A stretch of DNA of 64,000 nt from Shimazuella kribbensis DSM 45090 (lineage in GTDB: Bacteria > Bacillota > Bacilli > Thermoactinomycetales > Thermoactinomycetaceae): contig NZ_ATZF01000006.1 in assembly GCF_000428065.1 (NCBI RefSeq), positions 180,455 to 244,454 of the forward strand, written 5' to 3'. Below the pieces are notes generated by a model. The model made no database searches, was not told the DNA's origin, and saw only the letters and a list, made by a program, of their open reading frames with translations. Positions 7,900 through 19,200 of the stretch are shown in pieces. A program made the position numbers and the translations under genes. The first letter of the stretch is position 1; each line of letters starts with the position of its first letter.

Positions 7900-10662
7900 C
7901 TATACCTCTACATCTGCAGCATAATTTTCCTCTACAATGGATGCACATCTATCACAGAGGGTTGAATGATGATCATGCTGTCCAACAGTAGGTGAAATGA
8001 TCCAACAACGTTCACATTTCTCACCAGATGCAGGGCTTACTTCTACTTGAATATCCTCTAAGTCCCCTGAGACAGGATGAATCTCTACATCCGAGACAAT
8101 AAACATGTCTTTTAATTGTGGGATTTGATTCAATAGGGTAGCAGCCTCAAAACCAGGTGTGATTGCCACTTTCGCGCCTAACGAATTACCAATTGTTTTT
8201 GCAGTGCGTGCTTCTTCTAGTGACTTTAAAACGATATTCCGAAGATCGAGGAATCGATCCCATTTTCGCTCCAATGTTTCATCAATCAGATCGCCATTTA
8301 CAACAGGGAAATCCGTCAATTGAACACTGGCTTCCTTTTCACCAGGAATGTGTTCCCACACTTCATCCGTTGTATGCGGGATGATTGGAGCCAGTAATTT
8401 TACTAGTGTTAGTAATAGATCGTATAAAACTGTTTGGGTAGATCTACGATCAAGAGAATTCGGAGCATCCACATACAACCTATCCTTACGTACATCCAAA
8501 TAAAATTGAGATAGAAATACAGTACAAAATTGATGTATTTGCGAATAGACTTGGATGAATTCATAGCTTTCGTAGCCTTTGGTAACCCGTTCTACTAGCC
8601 CTTGCAATTTAATAAGCACAAATTTCTCTAGCTCATCCATTTGATCCACAGATACACGATGCTTAGCCGGGTCAAAGTCTGCTAAGTTTCCAAGCAAGAA
8701 ACGGAATGTATTGCGTAGTTTTCGATATACTTCCGCAGTCTGCTTTAAGATTTCATCAGAAACTCGGAAATCAGCTTGGTAGTCAGATGAAGCTACCCAA
8801 AGGCGAAGAATATCTGCCCCATACTGTTTTGTTACTTTAGCAGGGTCGACTGTATTCCCTAGTGATTTGGACATTTTACGCCCTTCCCCATCCAAAGTAA
8901 ATCCATGACTCAACACTTGTTTATATGGAGCTTGCCCTGTAGTTGCTACTGCTGTAGATAGGGAAGAATTAAACCAACCACGGTATTGATCAGAGCCTTC
9001 GAGATACAAATCGGCAGGCCATACTGTCTCTGATCGTTTGGTCAATACAGAACGATGACTGCTGCCAGAATCAAACCAAACATCCATTGTATCTGTCTCT
9101 TTTCGGAAATGAGTACCGCTGCATTCTGTACAAACTTGATCAGGAGGCATCAATTCGGATGTGTCTTTCTTATACCAAGTATTTGAACCCTCATCCGCAA
9201 ACAAGTTCGCGATAAAATCAATGGTTTCTGTATTGATATGAGGATGATTACAGGATGTACAATAAAAGATTGGCAATGGAACTCCCCATACACGTTGTCG
9301 CGAAATGCACCAATCTCCACGATCTGCGATCATGTTGGAAAGTCTAACTTCTCCCCAATGCGGAGTCCATTTTACTTGTTTTATTTGCTCCAACATCTCT
9401 TTACGGAATCCATCAATGGAAGCAAACCATTGTTCCGTAGCTCGATAAATAATTGGTTTTTTTGTTCTCCAATCATGCGGATACGAGTGTGTGATAAAAG
9501 ATAATTTGAGCAATGCGCCAACTTTTTCTAATTTCTCTGTAACCTTTTTATTGCCATCTTCATAGTAGAGCCCTTCGAAACCTGGCGCTTGGTTGGTAAA
9601 TTTACCTTTTTCATCGATAGGAGAAAGAACATCCAATCCATACTTTTGACCGATCCAAAAATCTTCTTCTCCATGTCCTGGAGCGGTATGCACGCAGCCT
9701 GTACCAGCATCCAAAGTTACATGATCACCAAATACGATAGGGCTTTGCCGATCATAAAACGGATGACGACATACAACACCTTTTAGCTCTTTGCCTTTCC
9801 AACTCGAAACAATTTGATATTGATCAGCTTCTATGATCTCCATTACAGATGGTACCAATTCAGTAGCTAGTACTAGTTTTCTACTTCCGGTATCTACTAG
9901 ACTGTAAGAGAAATCTTCATTCAAAGAGATAGCCATATTAGCAGGGATTGTCCAAGGTGTAGTCGTCCAAATAAGTACTTCGCTATCTTCTGGAAGAACA
10001 TTTTGATTTTCGACAACAGGGAATGCCACATAGATAGATGCAGATCGTTTATCATAATATTCGATTTCGGCTTCCGCAAGTGCTGATTCCGATGTTGGTG
10101 ACCAATAAATAGCCTTCATTCCACGATAAACATGCCCTTTTTCAACCATATCGCCAAATAACCGAATTTGCTCAGCTTCGTATTCTGGCTTCAATGTGAT
10201 ATAAGGATCATCCCAGTCCCCACGCACTCCCAAACGTTGAAACTGCTCTTTTTGCCTCTCTACGAAAGAGAGCGCATATTCTTTACATAGCTCACGAAAA
10301 GTCGCAACATCGACTGATCTACGATCCACCTTTTTCTTTGTCACAATAGCATGCTCGATTGGCAATCCATGAGTATCCCATCCAGGTATATAAGGAGCAT
10401 CAAACCCTGCCAGAGATTTATAACGAACGATAAAATCTTTTAATATTTTATTTAGAGCATGACCAATATGAAGATCTCCATTGGCATAAGGTGGTCCATC
10501 ATGCAAGATAAATTTTGGAGCACCTTGGCGTTTTTCAAGTACACGCTGATAAATATTTTCTTGTTTCCAACGCTGTTGACGTTCCGGTTCTTTGTTTGGT
10601 AAATTCCCTCTCATTGGAAATGCAGTTTTTGGAAGCTGAAGTGTTTTACTATAATCGGCCAT
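7900..10662 (-). CDS. ileS: Isoleucyl-tRNA synthetase
   Basis: This class I synthetase charges tRNA-Ile. The 920-residue protein has HIGH at 65-68, the CP1 editing domain (about 200-400, including [10 protein letters not shown] near 326) and KMSKS at 596-600. A C-terminal zinc site is formed by CERCW and CDRC. This bacterial form with a C-terminal zinc finger matches the Bacillus type. ATG at 10662 follows AAGGATTGGGAAT. Expression is probably controlled by the T-box leader immediately upstream. The neighbour divIVA upstream is the conserved arrangement. Confidence 0.97.
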   Translation of the reverse strand: MADYSKTLQLPKTAFPMRGNLPNKEPERQQRWKQENIYQRVLEKRQGAPKFILHDGPPYANGDLHIGHALNKILKDFIVRYKSLAGFDAPYIPGWDTHGLPIEHAIVTKKKVDRRSVDVATFRELCKEYALSFVERQKEQFQRLGVRGDWDDPYITLKPEYEAEQIRLFGDMVEKGHVYRGMKAIYWSPTSESALAEAEIEYYDKRSASIYVAFPVVENQNVLPEDSEVLIWTTTPWTIPANMAISLNEDFSYSLVDTGSRKLVLATELVPSVMEIIEADQYQIVSSWKGKELKGVVCRHPFYDRQSPIVFGDHVTLDAGTGCVHTAPGHGEEDFWIGQKYGLDVLSPIDEKGKFTNQAPGFEGLYYEDGNKKVTEKLEKVGALLKLSFITHSYPHDWRTKKPIIYRATEQWFASIDGFRKEMLEQIKQVKWTPHWGEVRLSNMIADRGDWCISRQRVWGVPLPIFYCTSCNHPHINTETIDFIANLFADEGSNTWYKKDTSELMPPDQVCTECSGTHFRKETDTMDVWFDSGSSHRSVLTKRSETVWPADLYLEGSDQYRGWFNSSLSTAVATTGQAPYKQVLSHGFTLDGEGRKMSKSLGNTVDPAKVTKQYGADILRLWVASSDYQADFRVSDEILKQTAEVYRKLRNTFRFLLGNLADFDPAKHRVSVDQMDELEKFVLIKLQGLVERVTKGYESYEFIQVYSQIHQFCTVFLSQFYLDVRKDRLYVDAPNSLDRRSTQTVLYDLLLTLVKLLAPIIPHTTDEVWEHIPGEKEASVQLTDFPVVNGDLIDETLERKWDRFLDLRNIVLKSLEEARTAKTIGNSLGAKVAITPGFEAATLLNQIPQLKDMFIVSDVEIHPVSGDLEDIQVEVSPASGEKCERCWIISPTVGQHDHHSTLCDRCASIVEENYAADVEV

Positions 10663-10684
10663 ATTCCCAATCCTTTACAATAAA

Positions 10685-10916
10685 ATAAAAAACCCCCTCA
10701 ATCCCATAGGACGAGAAGGTTCTCGTGGTACCACCCAAATTCACAGTGAGAAATAATTATCACTGCCTCATAACTCGTTAACGAGAGTTAAACGTTTCAC
10801 CTTACTTTTCTATTTTGGGAAGTTCAGGCGATCAGTTCTTGGGTGATATAGCATAGAATCTCTTTACTAGGCTTGCACCATCCCTAGATCGCTGATGAAA
10901 GAGAACTTCTAACTAC
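10685..10916 (-). promoter_or_regulatory. T-box leader of ileS
   Basis: On the minus strand the T-box core TGGGTGGTACCACG (complement of 10723-10737) is followed by the antiterminator partner ACGAGAA/TTCTCGT. The competing terminator pairs AACCTTCTC with GAGGGGGTT and ends in a T-run just before ileS. Upstream sequence folds as Stem I, with GAAGTTC/GAACTTC closing and a GCGATC/GATCGC stem. A candidate isoleucine specifier AUC lies in CTGATCGCC. Uncharged tRNA-Ile would stabilise the antiterminator and permit transcription. The exact specifier position was not verified by folding. Confidence 0.9.
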
Positions 10917-10941
10917 TTGTCCCAATCTAAACCTTTAACTA

Positions 10942-11760
10942 TTAAAACATCGCTTTTTTCTTTAATTTACGTGAAGTTCTGCGAAGTTCACGGCGAGGTT
11001 CTTCTTCCTCTTCCATATAAGAGACAGCGACTTCATCCATTACTAATGCATCATCATCATCAAATTCATGTTGTATGGTTGGTAAAGTTTGATCGATCAT
11101 ATAATCTTGATTATCTTCTACTTCTGACAATTCTTCAAGTTGTTTATCATGCTCGTCTAACCCTTGCTCAATTTCTTCTAAAGCACCCCAGTCAGAGTTA
11201 TCTAAGATATCCAAATGAGACTGCACTAGAGTACGGAAACGTGTACGGTATATGGTAGCTTTTTGTTTTAAATCAAGCAGCTCGGTATGTATTGCTCGAG
11301 CTTTGGTAAGAGCTTCGTTGATAATACGATCTGCATTTTTTTCCGCTTCTTGTACAATAAGTTCTGCTTCTTTTTTTGCGTTAAGACGAACTTCGTCTGC
11401 TACTTCTTGTGCAACCCTTATCGACTTATGGATGCTTTGTTCCATCGAGGTAAGCGCGGCTGCTGTAGGTTGCAGCGATTGCATAGATGTATCAGCAGCA
11501 AAGCGAGATGGGGTCTGTTGAACTGGAACTTCTTGAACTGGTGGTTGTTGTTGTGAACTAGCGTACATGGACTCGCCTTCCATCACTCTCTCTAATTCAG
11601 CTTGCAACTCTTCCACTTGTTGTTCCAATTCCATTTTTTCCCTAATTATCAAATCATAATCTCTAATAATCTGATCTAGGAAATCATTAACCTCATCGAC
11701 ATCATAACCACGAAAAGAGCGTTTAAACTCTTTGCTGTGAATCTCAGTCGTCGTTAGCAT
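10942..11760 (-). CDS. divIVA: Cell-division/polarity protein DivIVA
   Basis: DivIVA binds negatively curved membrane at septa and poles and recruits partner proteins. The 272-residue protein starts with the conserved lipid-binding domain (MLTTTEIHSKEFKRSFRGYD, with the membrane-inserting F/R residues near 17). It continues as coiled coil (about 30-60 and 105-180), separated by a Q/P-rich linker. It is much longer than the roughly 164-residue Bacillus protein and adds an acidic stretch (DDDD, EEEEE) and a basic end (RRTSRKLKKKAMF). The RBS is GGAGGTGCATTC before ATG. Its position between ylmH and ileS is conserved. Confidence 0.94.
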   Translation of the reverse strand: MLTTTEIHSKEFKRSFRGYDVDEVNDFLDQIIRDYDLIIREKMELEQQVEELQAELERVMEGESMYASSQQQPPVQEVPVQQTPSRFAADTSMQSLQPTAAALTSMEQSIHKSIRVAQEVADEVRLNAKKEAELIVQEAEKNADRIINEALTKARAIHTELLDLKQKATIYRTRFRTLVQSHLDILDNSDWGALEEIEQGLDEHDKQLEELSEVEDNQDYMIDQTLPTIQHEFDDDDALVMDEVAVSYMEEEEEPRRELRRTSRKLKKKAMF

Positions 11761-11977
11761 GAATGCACCTCCAAATTAACTGCATGCTCTAGATTTAGTT
11801 CCGATCACCAGACAGATGGTAGCCATATCTAGGAATTTATAAGTTAAGATACAAGAGAAATTCACTTGTAATCACAACCTACCTCCTGAATGGTCTATCG
11901 CATGCCTTCCTATTCGACAATATTACCAGATATCCTGCTTATTTGCCACCATACCGAGTAGAAATAACTGGAAAAAG

Positions 11978-12754
11978 CTATGGGTTACGCAAAAAGCGGA
12001 TGGGAAGTTTCCCTTTTTTTGTCGCTTCTTGCACTTCATTCAGTCGAATTCTACCATATCCTCTTATCGATATGACATCACCAGATGTGACAATATAGTC
12101 AGGACGGTCTATCTTTTGCCAGTTTACTTTGCACTTCCCAAGCTTCACCATGTCTGTAGACTTTGATCTAGAAACTCGACAAATACTTGCGATGACAGTA
12201 TCCAAGCGTAAAGAAGAGACTACCGTCTGTTGTTCTAATCCCTTTTGCTGTTCGATCCAAAGTTGATCACGAACAATCTCCGAAATGATAATCCCCTTTC
12301 TTCCGACTTTTGTCAAGTTACCCATCACATAATCTTTCATTTCAGCTGCTATGACAATGTCTGCACCAGAAGGTTTTGGCAAAATATCCCCTATCATTAA
12401 ACGTTTCATTCCTAATCCTAACAGTGATCCCAGTACTTCCCTGTGTTCAAGTGGAACCTCACTTTGAAGAGATATATACCACAGAGAAAAAGAGTATTCA
12501 TCAGGCATTAAATAATCTGGATAAAGGCATGCACGACACCTCTCCGCACCGTTATAACCACCATCTTTTCCCATATAAATATCTTTATTTTCTCTTTTGA
12601 CAAGGGTAGACAGAATATACTGTTCTCTTGGGTCTAAAAACGGTGTAACAATTTCTTGATGTCTTACAGATACTTGATAAATCCAATCTAATCCGCGTTC
12701 AATAAATGCATGTTCTTCCCTGCGAAAATGTGTTAAAAGTTGGTTATCTTTCAT
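11978..12754 (-). CDS. ylmH: YlmH, S4-domain RNA-binding protein
   Basis: The 258-residue protein has an N-terminal region typical of YlmH, a central RRM-like part and a C-terminal S4 domain (about 182-245, RLDTVIASICRVSRSK...). YlmH homologues bind ribosomal or stalled-translation complexes; some act in ribosome quality control. AGGAG precedes ATG by six bases. Nine bases separate it from ylmG upstream, so it is cotranscribed with the ylm cluster. The 217-base interval to divIVA probably holds the divIVA promoter. Confidence 0.92.
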   Translation of the reverse strand: MKDNQLLTHFRREEHAFIERGLDWIYQVSVRHQEIVTPFLDPREQYILSTLVKRENKDIYMGKDGGYNGAERCRACLYPDYLMPDEYSFSLWYISLQSEVPLEHREVLGSLLGLGMKRLMIGDILPKPSGADIVIAAEMKDYVMGNLTKVGRKGIIISEIVRDQLWIEQQKGLEQQTVVSSLRLDTVIASICRVSRSKSTDMVKLGKCKVNWQKIDRPDYIVTSGDVISIRGYGRIRLNEVQEATKKGKLPIRFLRNP

Positions 12755-12763
12755 GATGTGCTC

Positions 12764-13048
12764 CTAAAGAAGAGAAACAATCCAAATCCATATAGCAAAG
12801 ACACCTTGTTGTACAAAGCGAATTGCAATGATTGCTACGATTGGAGAGAAGTCGATCATTGCAATTGGCGGGATGAACCGCCGAAAAATACTCAAGTAAG
12901 GCTCTACTATTTTCCCAATACCAATGCCAATTGGAGAATCTTTAGCTTGAGGGACCCAAGACATTAGGATGTAAATAATAAGCAGAATCTGAAAGATGTA
13001 AAAAGCCCATCCAATAATACTAGGTACAAGTTCTTCTAATAAATTCAT
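12764..13048 (-). CDS. ylmG: YlmG/YggT-family membrane protein
   Basis: This small membrane protein of 94 residues has two hydrophobic segments (about 5-30 and 65-90) separated by a loop with the family pattern SWVPQAKDSP and RRFIPPIAMIDFSPIVA. The family is found in division clusters of Gram-positives and in chloroplasts; molecular role unsettled. The RBS is GAGGTGACTTTAAGCC before ATG. It is placed between sepF and ylmH as in Bacillus. Confidence 0.9.
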   Translation of the reverse strand: MNLLEELVPSIIGWAFYIFQILLIIYILMSWVPQAKDSPIGIGIGKIVEPYLSIFRRFIPPIAMIDFSPIVAIIAIRFVQQGVFAIWIWIVSLL

Positions 13049-13073
13049 GGCTTAAAGTCACCTCAACTAAGAA

Positions 13074-13478
13074 TTAAAAAGTATCGTCGTTCATTATCTC
13101 TGTAATCGTTCCTTGTACATCGACATTTGCTGGGGTACAAATGAAAATATGATCTCCTACCCGTTGAATGGAACCGCCTAAGGCATAGACTGTACCACTT
13201 AAAAAATCAATGACTCGTTTGGCTTGGTCTCGTCTTACTCGATGTAAGTTTACTACAACTGGACGATGACTTTTTAAGTTATCTGCAATTTCTTGTGTCT
13301 CTTCAAATACACGAGGCTCGATCAAGATCAAGCGGATATTTTTTTGTGTATGTAAGGACACAATATTGCTTTTGCCCTTTGGATTATTATTAGCTTCTTT
13401 TTCCAAATCAATCTCTTCAAACTGTTCGTCATCGTCATTCATTCCAAAAAAATTCATAAATCTACCCATATTTATCAT
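13074..13478 (-). CDS. sepF: Cell-division protein SepF
   Basis: SepF polymerises into rings that bundle and membrane-anchor FtsZ. The 134-residue protein has the N-terminal amphipathic membrane helix (GRFMNFFGM) and an acidic linker. The C-terminal SepF domain (about 50-130) includes VFEETQEIADNLKSHRPVVVNL and ends with FICTPANVDV. ATG at 13478 follows GGAGG by six bases; an ATG three codons later is an alternative. It sits in the conserved ylmE-sepF-ylmG order. Confidence 0.95.
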   Translation of the reverse strand: MINMGRFMNFFGMNDDDEQFEEIDLEKEANNNPKGKSNIVSLHTQKNIRLILIEPRVFEETQEIADNLKSHRPVVVNLHRVRRDQAKRVIDFLSGTVYALGGSIQRVGDHIFICTPANVDVQGTITEIMNDDTF

Positions 13479-13500
13479 TCCTCTCCTCCCTATCGGGCGT

Positions 13501-14181
13501 TTAAGAGCTTGTCCCCACTAAAATAGAACCAAGTCGCACAAAAGTAGCACCTTCTTCAATCGCTATCTCAAAGTCTTGCGACATGCCCATTGATAAATGA
13601 GGAACAGCAATATGCTGGCGCTGTAACTCTTTTTGTAAACGTCTTAACTCCCGAAATACGGGTCGGACTTCTTCGCGATTGGGAGTATTTGGTGCCATTG
13701 TCATCAGGCCCGCAAGCTCAATATGAGAGAAATTCGCCATTGACCTTGCAAAATCATTTAATTCGACAGGAGAAATTCCAAATTTTGTTTTTTCACCTGA
13801 CACATTCACTTGTATAAAGCATTTTATTTTACTATCCAGATTTGCACAACGCTTGTCCAGTTCAGCAGCAAGCTGCAAACTTTCTAATGCATGTAAGTAC
13901 TCAAACCGACCTACAATTTCTTTTGCTTTATTGCGTTGAAGATGACCTATAAAATGCCAAATCCCCTTATCACCTAGTTGATTCCATTTTGGAACTGCTT
14001 GTTGTACTCGACTTTCGCCAATATGAAAACATCCCGCATCCAAGACTTGTTTGGTTATTTCAGCGTCTACATACTTTGTGACGGCTATCACTTGAACTTC
14101 TTCACGAAGACGTCCAGCACGTAAGCAGGCTTGTTCAATACGATATTGTACTTCAGCAATCCTTTCCGAGATATTTGCCAT
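13501..14181 (-). CDS. ylmE: YggS/YlmE-type pyridoxal-phosphate homeostasis protein
   Basis: This is a PLP-binding single-domain TIM-barrel protein of 226 residues. The Schiff-base lysine is K36 in VIAVTKYVD. Family signatures are HFIGHLQRNK, the SVDS-equivalent ALESLQLA, and the end GMSQDFEIAIEEGATFVRLGSILVG. Members balance vitamin B6 and amino-acid pools and have no known catalytic turnover. It starts six bases after the ylmD stop, so the genes are in one operon. Confidence 0.95.
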   Translation of the reverse strand: MANISERIAEVQYRIEQACLRAGRLREEVQVIAVTKYVDAEITKQVLDAGCFHIGESRVQQAVPKWNQLGDKGIWHFIGHLQRNKAKEIVGRFEYLHALESLQLAAELDKRCANLDSKIKCFIQVNVSGEKTKFGISPVELNDFARSMANFSHIELAGLMTMAPNTPNREEVRPVFRELRRLQKELQRQHIAVPHLSMGMSQDFEIAIEEGATFVRLGSILVGTSS

Positions 14182-14186
14182 CTACC

Positions 14187-14993
14187 TTACCCCTTCTTCT
14201 TCCCAATAAACGCAACCATTCTCCCTGCGCTATTCGCCTCTCTACGATGAGAAAAAAATAGAGTATCGTCACATTGGGTGCATCGTTCACTTACCAAAAT
14301 TTGATGTTCTTTTATGCCTTCCATCATTAACAATTGGCGATTGGCTTTTTTCAGATCTAATTGATAACGATCTGTTCCTTTTTTTTGCAAAATAGATTGG
14401 TCATATGCATCTGGTAATAGACGGTGAAGCGGTTCCATTACACGATCGTCTATTTCATAACAGCAATATCCAATCGCAGGTCCAATTACTACCAATATCT
14501 GCTTCTTATCTGCTCCTAACGTCATAAATTTTTCAATCATGCTCACACCGATATTTGCTACAGTACCTTTCCATCCTGCGTGAGCAACCCCAATCGCATC
14601 TATGTCAGGGCAATAAAAAAGAAGAGGAACACAATCTGCATAAAAAGAGGCTAGCAATATATCAGACTCATCGGTAATAAGTCCATCTGTGTCAACAAAC
14701 GCAGAATCTCGTGTTTCTCTACCCTTTCCGCGACCTGATTTTTCGACTATTTCGATATGATCCATATGAACTTGTTCGCCACAAGTCCAACTCTCAAAAG
14801 GAAAAGATAAAGAATCTGTCAAGCCTCTACGATTGGTCACTACTTGTTTTGGATCGTCCCCAACATGCAAAGCATAATTGCGATTCTGTTCTGTTCGAGT
14901 GCTCATGCCAACAACTAAATGTGGATATTTAGATTCCCAAGATGCTACTTTTAAATAGGGATGATTTTTACTATATAATACAAATGGTTCCAT
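14187..14993 (-). CDS. pgeF: YlmD/PgeF multicopper-oxidase-fold purine nucleosidase-type protein
   Basis: The 268-residue protein of the YfiH/DUF152 family has the zinc-site motifs YADCVPLLFY and GVAHAGWKGT and the nearby conserved segment IGPAIGYCCYEID. Family members act as purine nucleoside phosphorylase/adenosine deaminase or in editing of peptidoglycan precursors. The SD GGAGG precedes ATG at 14993 by eight bases. A terminator and the ylmC gene lie just upstream, so the transcript probably begins near 15000. Confidence 0.92.
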   Translation of the reverse strand: MEPFVLYSKNHPYLKVASWESKYPHLVVGMSTRTEQNRNYALHVGDDPKQVVTNRRGLTDSLSFPFESWTCGEQVHMDHIEIVEKSGRGKGRETRDSAFVDTDGLITDESDILLASFYADCVPLLFYCPDIDAIGVAHAGWKGTVANIGVSMIEKFMTLGADKKQILVVIGPAIGYCCYEIDDRVMEPLHRLLPDAYDQSILQKKGTDRYQLDLKKANRQLLMMEGIKEHQILVSERCTQCDDTLFFSHRREANSAGRMVAFIGKKKG

Positions 14994-15054
14994 GCAGATA
15001 GCCTCCTATGCTTATCTTAACATTTCAAAAGAGACTACACCAAAATAAAAAAGT

Positions 15055-15072
15055 GATTCCTATTAAGGAATC
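15055..15072 (-). terminator. ylmC terminator
   Basis: GATTCC pairs with GGAATC across six bases immediately after the ylmC stop. On the minus strand a TTTTTT run follows. It separates ylmC from ylmD. Confidence 0.7.
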
Positions 15073-15075
15073 TTG

Positions 15076-15345
15076 TTATTTTTGTGTATACGAATCCATT
15101 TCTTGGTATCTGTTACCTAAACGAACCAATATAACATCCGAACCTATCTTCACAATTTGATCCCATGGTATCACCACTTCTTGACCACTAGACAGCCAAC
15201 TAAAAAGCTTTTGTTCCGTTGGAACCACTATTGCTTTAATTAATCCTTGTTTTAAATCCATTTCTAAATCTTGAATCTGTCCCAATTTCTTCCCATCAGC
15301 AATATTAACCACATCTTTGGCTTGTAACTCCGAAATTTTCATCAT
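15076..15345 (-). CDS. ylmC: YlmC/YmxH-family PRC-barrel protein
   Basis: A single PRC-barrel domain of 89 residues (MKISELQAKDVVNIADGKKLGQI...) with the conserved W-D-x-I-x-KIGxDVILV end. YlmC/YmxH proteins occur in sporulating Firmicutes next to sporulation sigma genes; a sporulation-associated role is inferred from that. Two adjacent ATG codons follow GGGGTTGCGGAT. Confidence 0.9.
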   Translation of the reverse strand: MMKISELQAKDVVNIADGKKLGQIQDLEMDLKQGLIKAIVVPTEQKLFSWLSSGQEVVIPWDQIVKIGSDVILVRLGNRYQEMDSYTQK

Positions 15346-15600
15346 ATCCGCAACCCCTATTCACAACCGATATGTTCTCAGTATATGAAGGGATACGACA
15401 GTTGACCACTTCTCTATCAAAATCACAAAACCAGCATTATCTATAAAGTATATTCATTTGGGAAAATAATACATATGAAATCTGATTTTCTATATTAATA
15501 TATCCCATTGATAGAATAATCTAATCATTTTATAATATTTTTATGAAAAAGAAAACAACAGAACGCATATAGTGACAAAATCAAGGGAAAGCATTCTTTT

Positions 15601-16009
15601 ATGAAAACGATAGAACAATGGCGGCAACAAGCAGAAACTGGAGATACAAATGCAATGTGTGAATTAGGTGAGCTTCTTCTATATGGTATGAAAATTCCTA
15701 AAAATAGAAAAAAGGAGAGTATCGGCTAAGAAAAGCTGCCGAAGCAAAATATATATGGACAATGTTGGATTTAGGCGAGCGATGAGATCACTAGGTGGAC
15801 GATACCTTTTTGGTGAAGGAATAGAGCAAGATGAGTTAAAAGGGGAATTATGGTTGCTTAGGGCTCATAAAGAATTGAATTCTGCTGCAATCCAAGACTT
15901 GGATCGGATATATGGACCTGATTATCGATATCCTTATCACGACGCTAAAGAATATGAATACGAAATAGATATGCGTATTGAGGAGTTATTAGATGAACTA
16001 GGGAACTAA
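15601..16009 (+). pseudogene. Sel1-repeat-like protein, frameshifted
   Basis: Three reading frames give successive pieces of one Sel1/TPR-like protein. Frame one from 15601 encodes MKTIEQWRQQAETGDTNAMC ending at TAA 15727-15729. A second frame continues RLRKAAEAKYIW at about 15723-15750. A third, 15755-16009, encodes GGRYLFGEGIEQDELKGELW and ends DELGN. The alternating 'xxGDxxAMxxLG' and 'WLRKAAE' elements are typical of Sel1 repeats. At least two shifts are needed, so it is probably inactive; sequencing error is the alternative. Confidence 0.65.
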
Positions 16010-16099
16010 TACTATCATTTAATATATAAAGAAAAATAACTGATCTTTCACTTGTCGTGCAACTTTCGTCTTGTGAGGATACTCTTTATCAAAATGGAA

Positions 16100-16126
16100 G
16101 GACTCATGATTAAAAATCACGAGTCC
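16100..16126. terminator. Hairpin between the Sel1 remnant and the MMPL gene
   Basis: GGACTC(A)TGA pairs with TCACGAGTCC around a TTAAAAA-type loop, followed on the plus strand by TTATTTT. It can serve either converging gene. Confidence 0.65.
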
Positions 16127-16211
16127 TTATTTTCACTGCCATTCATTTATCGTTATTTCTCTTTTTCTGGTGAAACGAAGAGTATCAGATAATACACATA
16201 CTTTCCTTCAT

Positions 16212-19200
16212 CTATTTGTTTCTTTTATTATCCAATAAACCTGGTAGAGCCATGCATGCTGGTACCATCATTGGAAGAAAGATAAAAGTAAGAACAAGTA
16301 GCCCAACAATGACTGAGATCGCCAGTTCGATCAGCAATATCAGTCCTGAAGGCATAAGTGTTGCAAATGTACCCCCTAGGATAACCATAGCTGATATAAT
16401 AACTCCTCCTACGCTTTTTGCTGCTTGTGTAATTGCTTCTCTGTGATCCAATTCACCGTATTCCTTGTAACGCATCATCAAAAATATACTGTAATCCACA
16501 CCAACAGCTACGATGATGACAAAAGCGAAAAATGGGACAAAAGAGGATACTCCACCCACACCCAATATATACAGAGTATACAACTTTACGGCTCCCATCC
16601 CCACGTAATAGGATGCAATCAGCGAAATAATAATATATACTGCTGGCCAAAAAGCACGAATAACCAACACCAATACCAAAAATACACTGACGATAACAAT
16701 CACAGAAGTACTTTTAAAAGAATCTAACTGGGATTTGTTCATATCATAAGTGTTAGACGTTGGTCCTGCTGCTCCATGTAAAGATCCCTTTAATATAGAA
16801 CCATCTAAATCATTATCCAGCACTTCGTTGATTTCCTTAATAATATCAAGAGCTTCAGGAGAATAGGGATCTTTATTCAGAACAACCATCAGTTGAGTAG
16901 TGGTTCGATTTTGAGACATAAAAGCATCTGCTGCACGCTGAAAGGATTTGTCTTGGAGCGCTTCACTTGGAATAAAAAAGGTTTTTGTTGTACCCATTTG
17001 TGTTAGGAAGTCTCCTGTAGTTTTTAAACCTGTTGATATATCTCCCAGCCCTGTACTACTTTTTTGCAGTCCTGTTTTTAGATTCGACAATCCACCTGAC
17101 ATCTTGTTTAGACCAGTATTTAACTGTACTTGTCCTTTTTGAATCTTGTCTAATGCCATATTTAGTTTCGTTAAATTGGCAGCCAGCTCTTTCCCTCCCG
17201 AAGAACCTTGTTTCAAACCTTTGGAAAGTTGAACAGCTCCATTTTCAAGTTCTTTTAATCCATTTACAATCTGATTCTGTGCAAGCACCAGTTGTTTCAA
17301 ACCTGCTGATGTACTGGCAAAAGAAGAATTTAATTGTTTATAATTTTTCTGAAGGGTAGTAAATCCATTAGTAGTAGAAGCTAATGCAGTAGCTAATTGT
17401 TGTCCCATCGTTTTCAACTTCACATAATCGGCATCTTCATTTAGCTCACTGTGACTTTGACCAAGGGTTCCAATCAAATCATTCATGGTAGAAAGGGTAC
17501 TTTGAATACTTGGAAGACCACCAACAAGTTTGTCGTATCCACCTTGTGCGGATGTATAACCCTGCTGAATCTGTGTAAGTCCTCCTGAAACTTTTGCTGT
17601 CTGAGAAGCAATGTTAGCAAGCCCTTGATGCAGTTTACTAATACCAACTTGAATTTCCTGTGCTCCACTTGCCCCGCTACTCATTCCCGAACTAACCTTA
17701 TTCATTGCAAAAGCAATTTGTTCATACCCGCTTTGCAGTTGAGCTGTTCCATCTGCAAGTTTGTTTACTTCAGAGAAATCTGCGCCTTTAAGACCATCTT
17801 GCATTTTATCAAGACCATTCTTAATACTGTTAACGCCATCCCTAGAAGCTGAAATGCCTTTCGTTACTTCTGCTGACTGTGTGCGAATGTAAAACTGATC
17901 AATTGGTTTCCCTTGAGGTTGGGTGATACTCCGAACAGATTGGACACCTGAAATACCTTTAATCGAGTTTGTAATGGTATCAATGACCCCTAAAGCATCA
18001 TTGTTCTCCATTGACTCTTTGTGTTTGATTACAACTGTTGTAGGCAAAGCCATACCACGGCTGAAATGATCTGCAACGATACCAAATCCTTTGGTAGAAG
18101 GATAATCGTCTCCAAGCTCTTCAATTTGGTCAAAAGATAGTTTTTGACCACTTGTCATAAACACAGGAACCAAACATACTGCAATCACAAGTAGTGTGAT
18201 AATTGGACGCTTGATGGAGAAAGAAGCCAAACCTCCTATTATTCGACTATCATTGTGGTCACTGATCTTCTTAGAAGGCCAAAACAACTTAGCACCTAAA
18301 ACTTTCATAAAAAAAGGTGTGAGAGTGACGATTTCAAGCAATAGAATAATGGTTCCAATCGCTACTACATTGGCAGATTTGTAGATCCCAAAATCAGAAA
18401 AGCTCAAGCACGCAAATGCGATAAAAACAGTCGCTATGCTATATAAGATCGTTTTACCAGCTGTTCGATATGTATCCATTATCGCTTGATTGGTTGTTTT
18501 GCCATGAGCAAGTTCTTCTTTAAAGCGATTGAACAGTAAGATATTATAATCCGTTCCAATACCAAACAAAATCAAAACTAACATCATTTGGGTCAAACTG
18601 GTTACCGGAAAATTAAGCTTATCGATTGCTTGCGCTGCAATGCCCATCGAAACAAGATAAGATACACCAACTGTAAACAATGAAATGAGGGGAATAACAA
18701 CAGAACGAAACATGACAATAAGCACGATCAGGATAAAAAGAACTGTCAATATCGCACTTTTTTCCACGCCTTCAATTGATGCCTTTAAATAATCATTCGA
18801 GATAAAACTTTCACCTGTAAGGTAATACGCTACATCAAGATCCTTCAGTTCCGTTGTAAATTGTTTTAGAACATCATCAACTTTTCGGTCTCCTAAATGC
18901 AGCGTAAAGTTAACCATTAGGGTCGTATTGTCTTTCGAGATGAGTGTATCTTTCAGGGCTGGCGTAGAAATTGGATCAAGCATGTCTGTAATACCGAGCT
19001 TCTGTTGATTTGTCTTCAAAGATTGAACGGCCGATTGGATATTGCTCATATCTGTATTTGTCAATCCATTTTTATTATAAAACACAATAAGATTACTCGA
19101 ACCTTCAGACTTACTCATTTCCTTTAGCAGATCACTCGCAACTACAGAGGGACTGCTTTTGGGAACAGTTTCTTGACCGCGTTCTTCCATGATGTCATTA

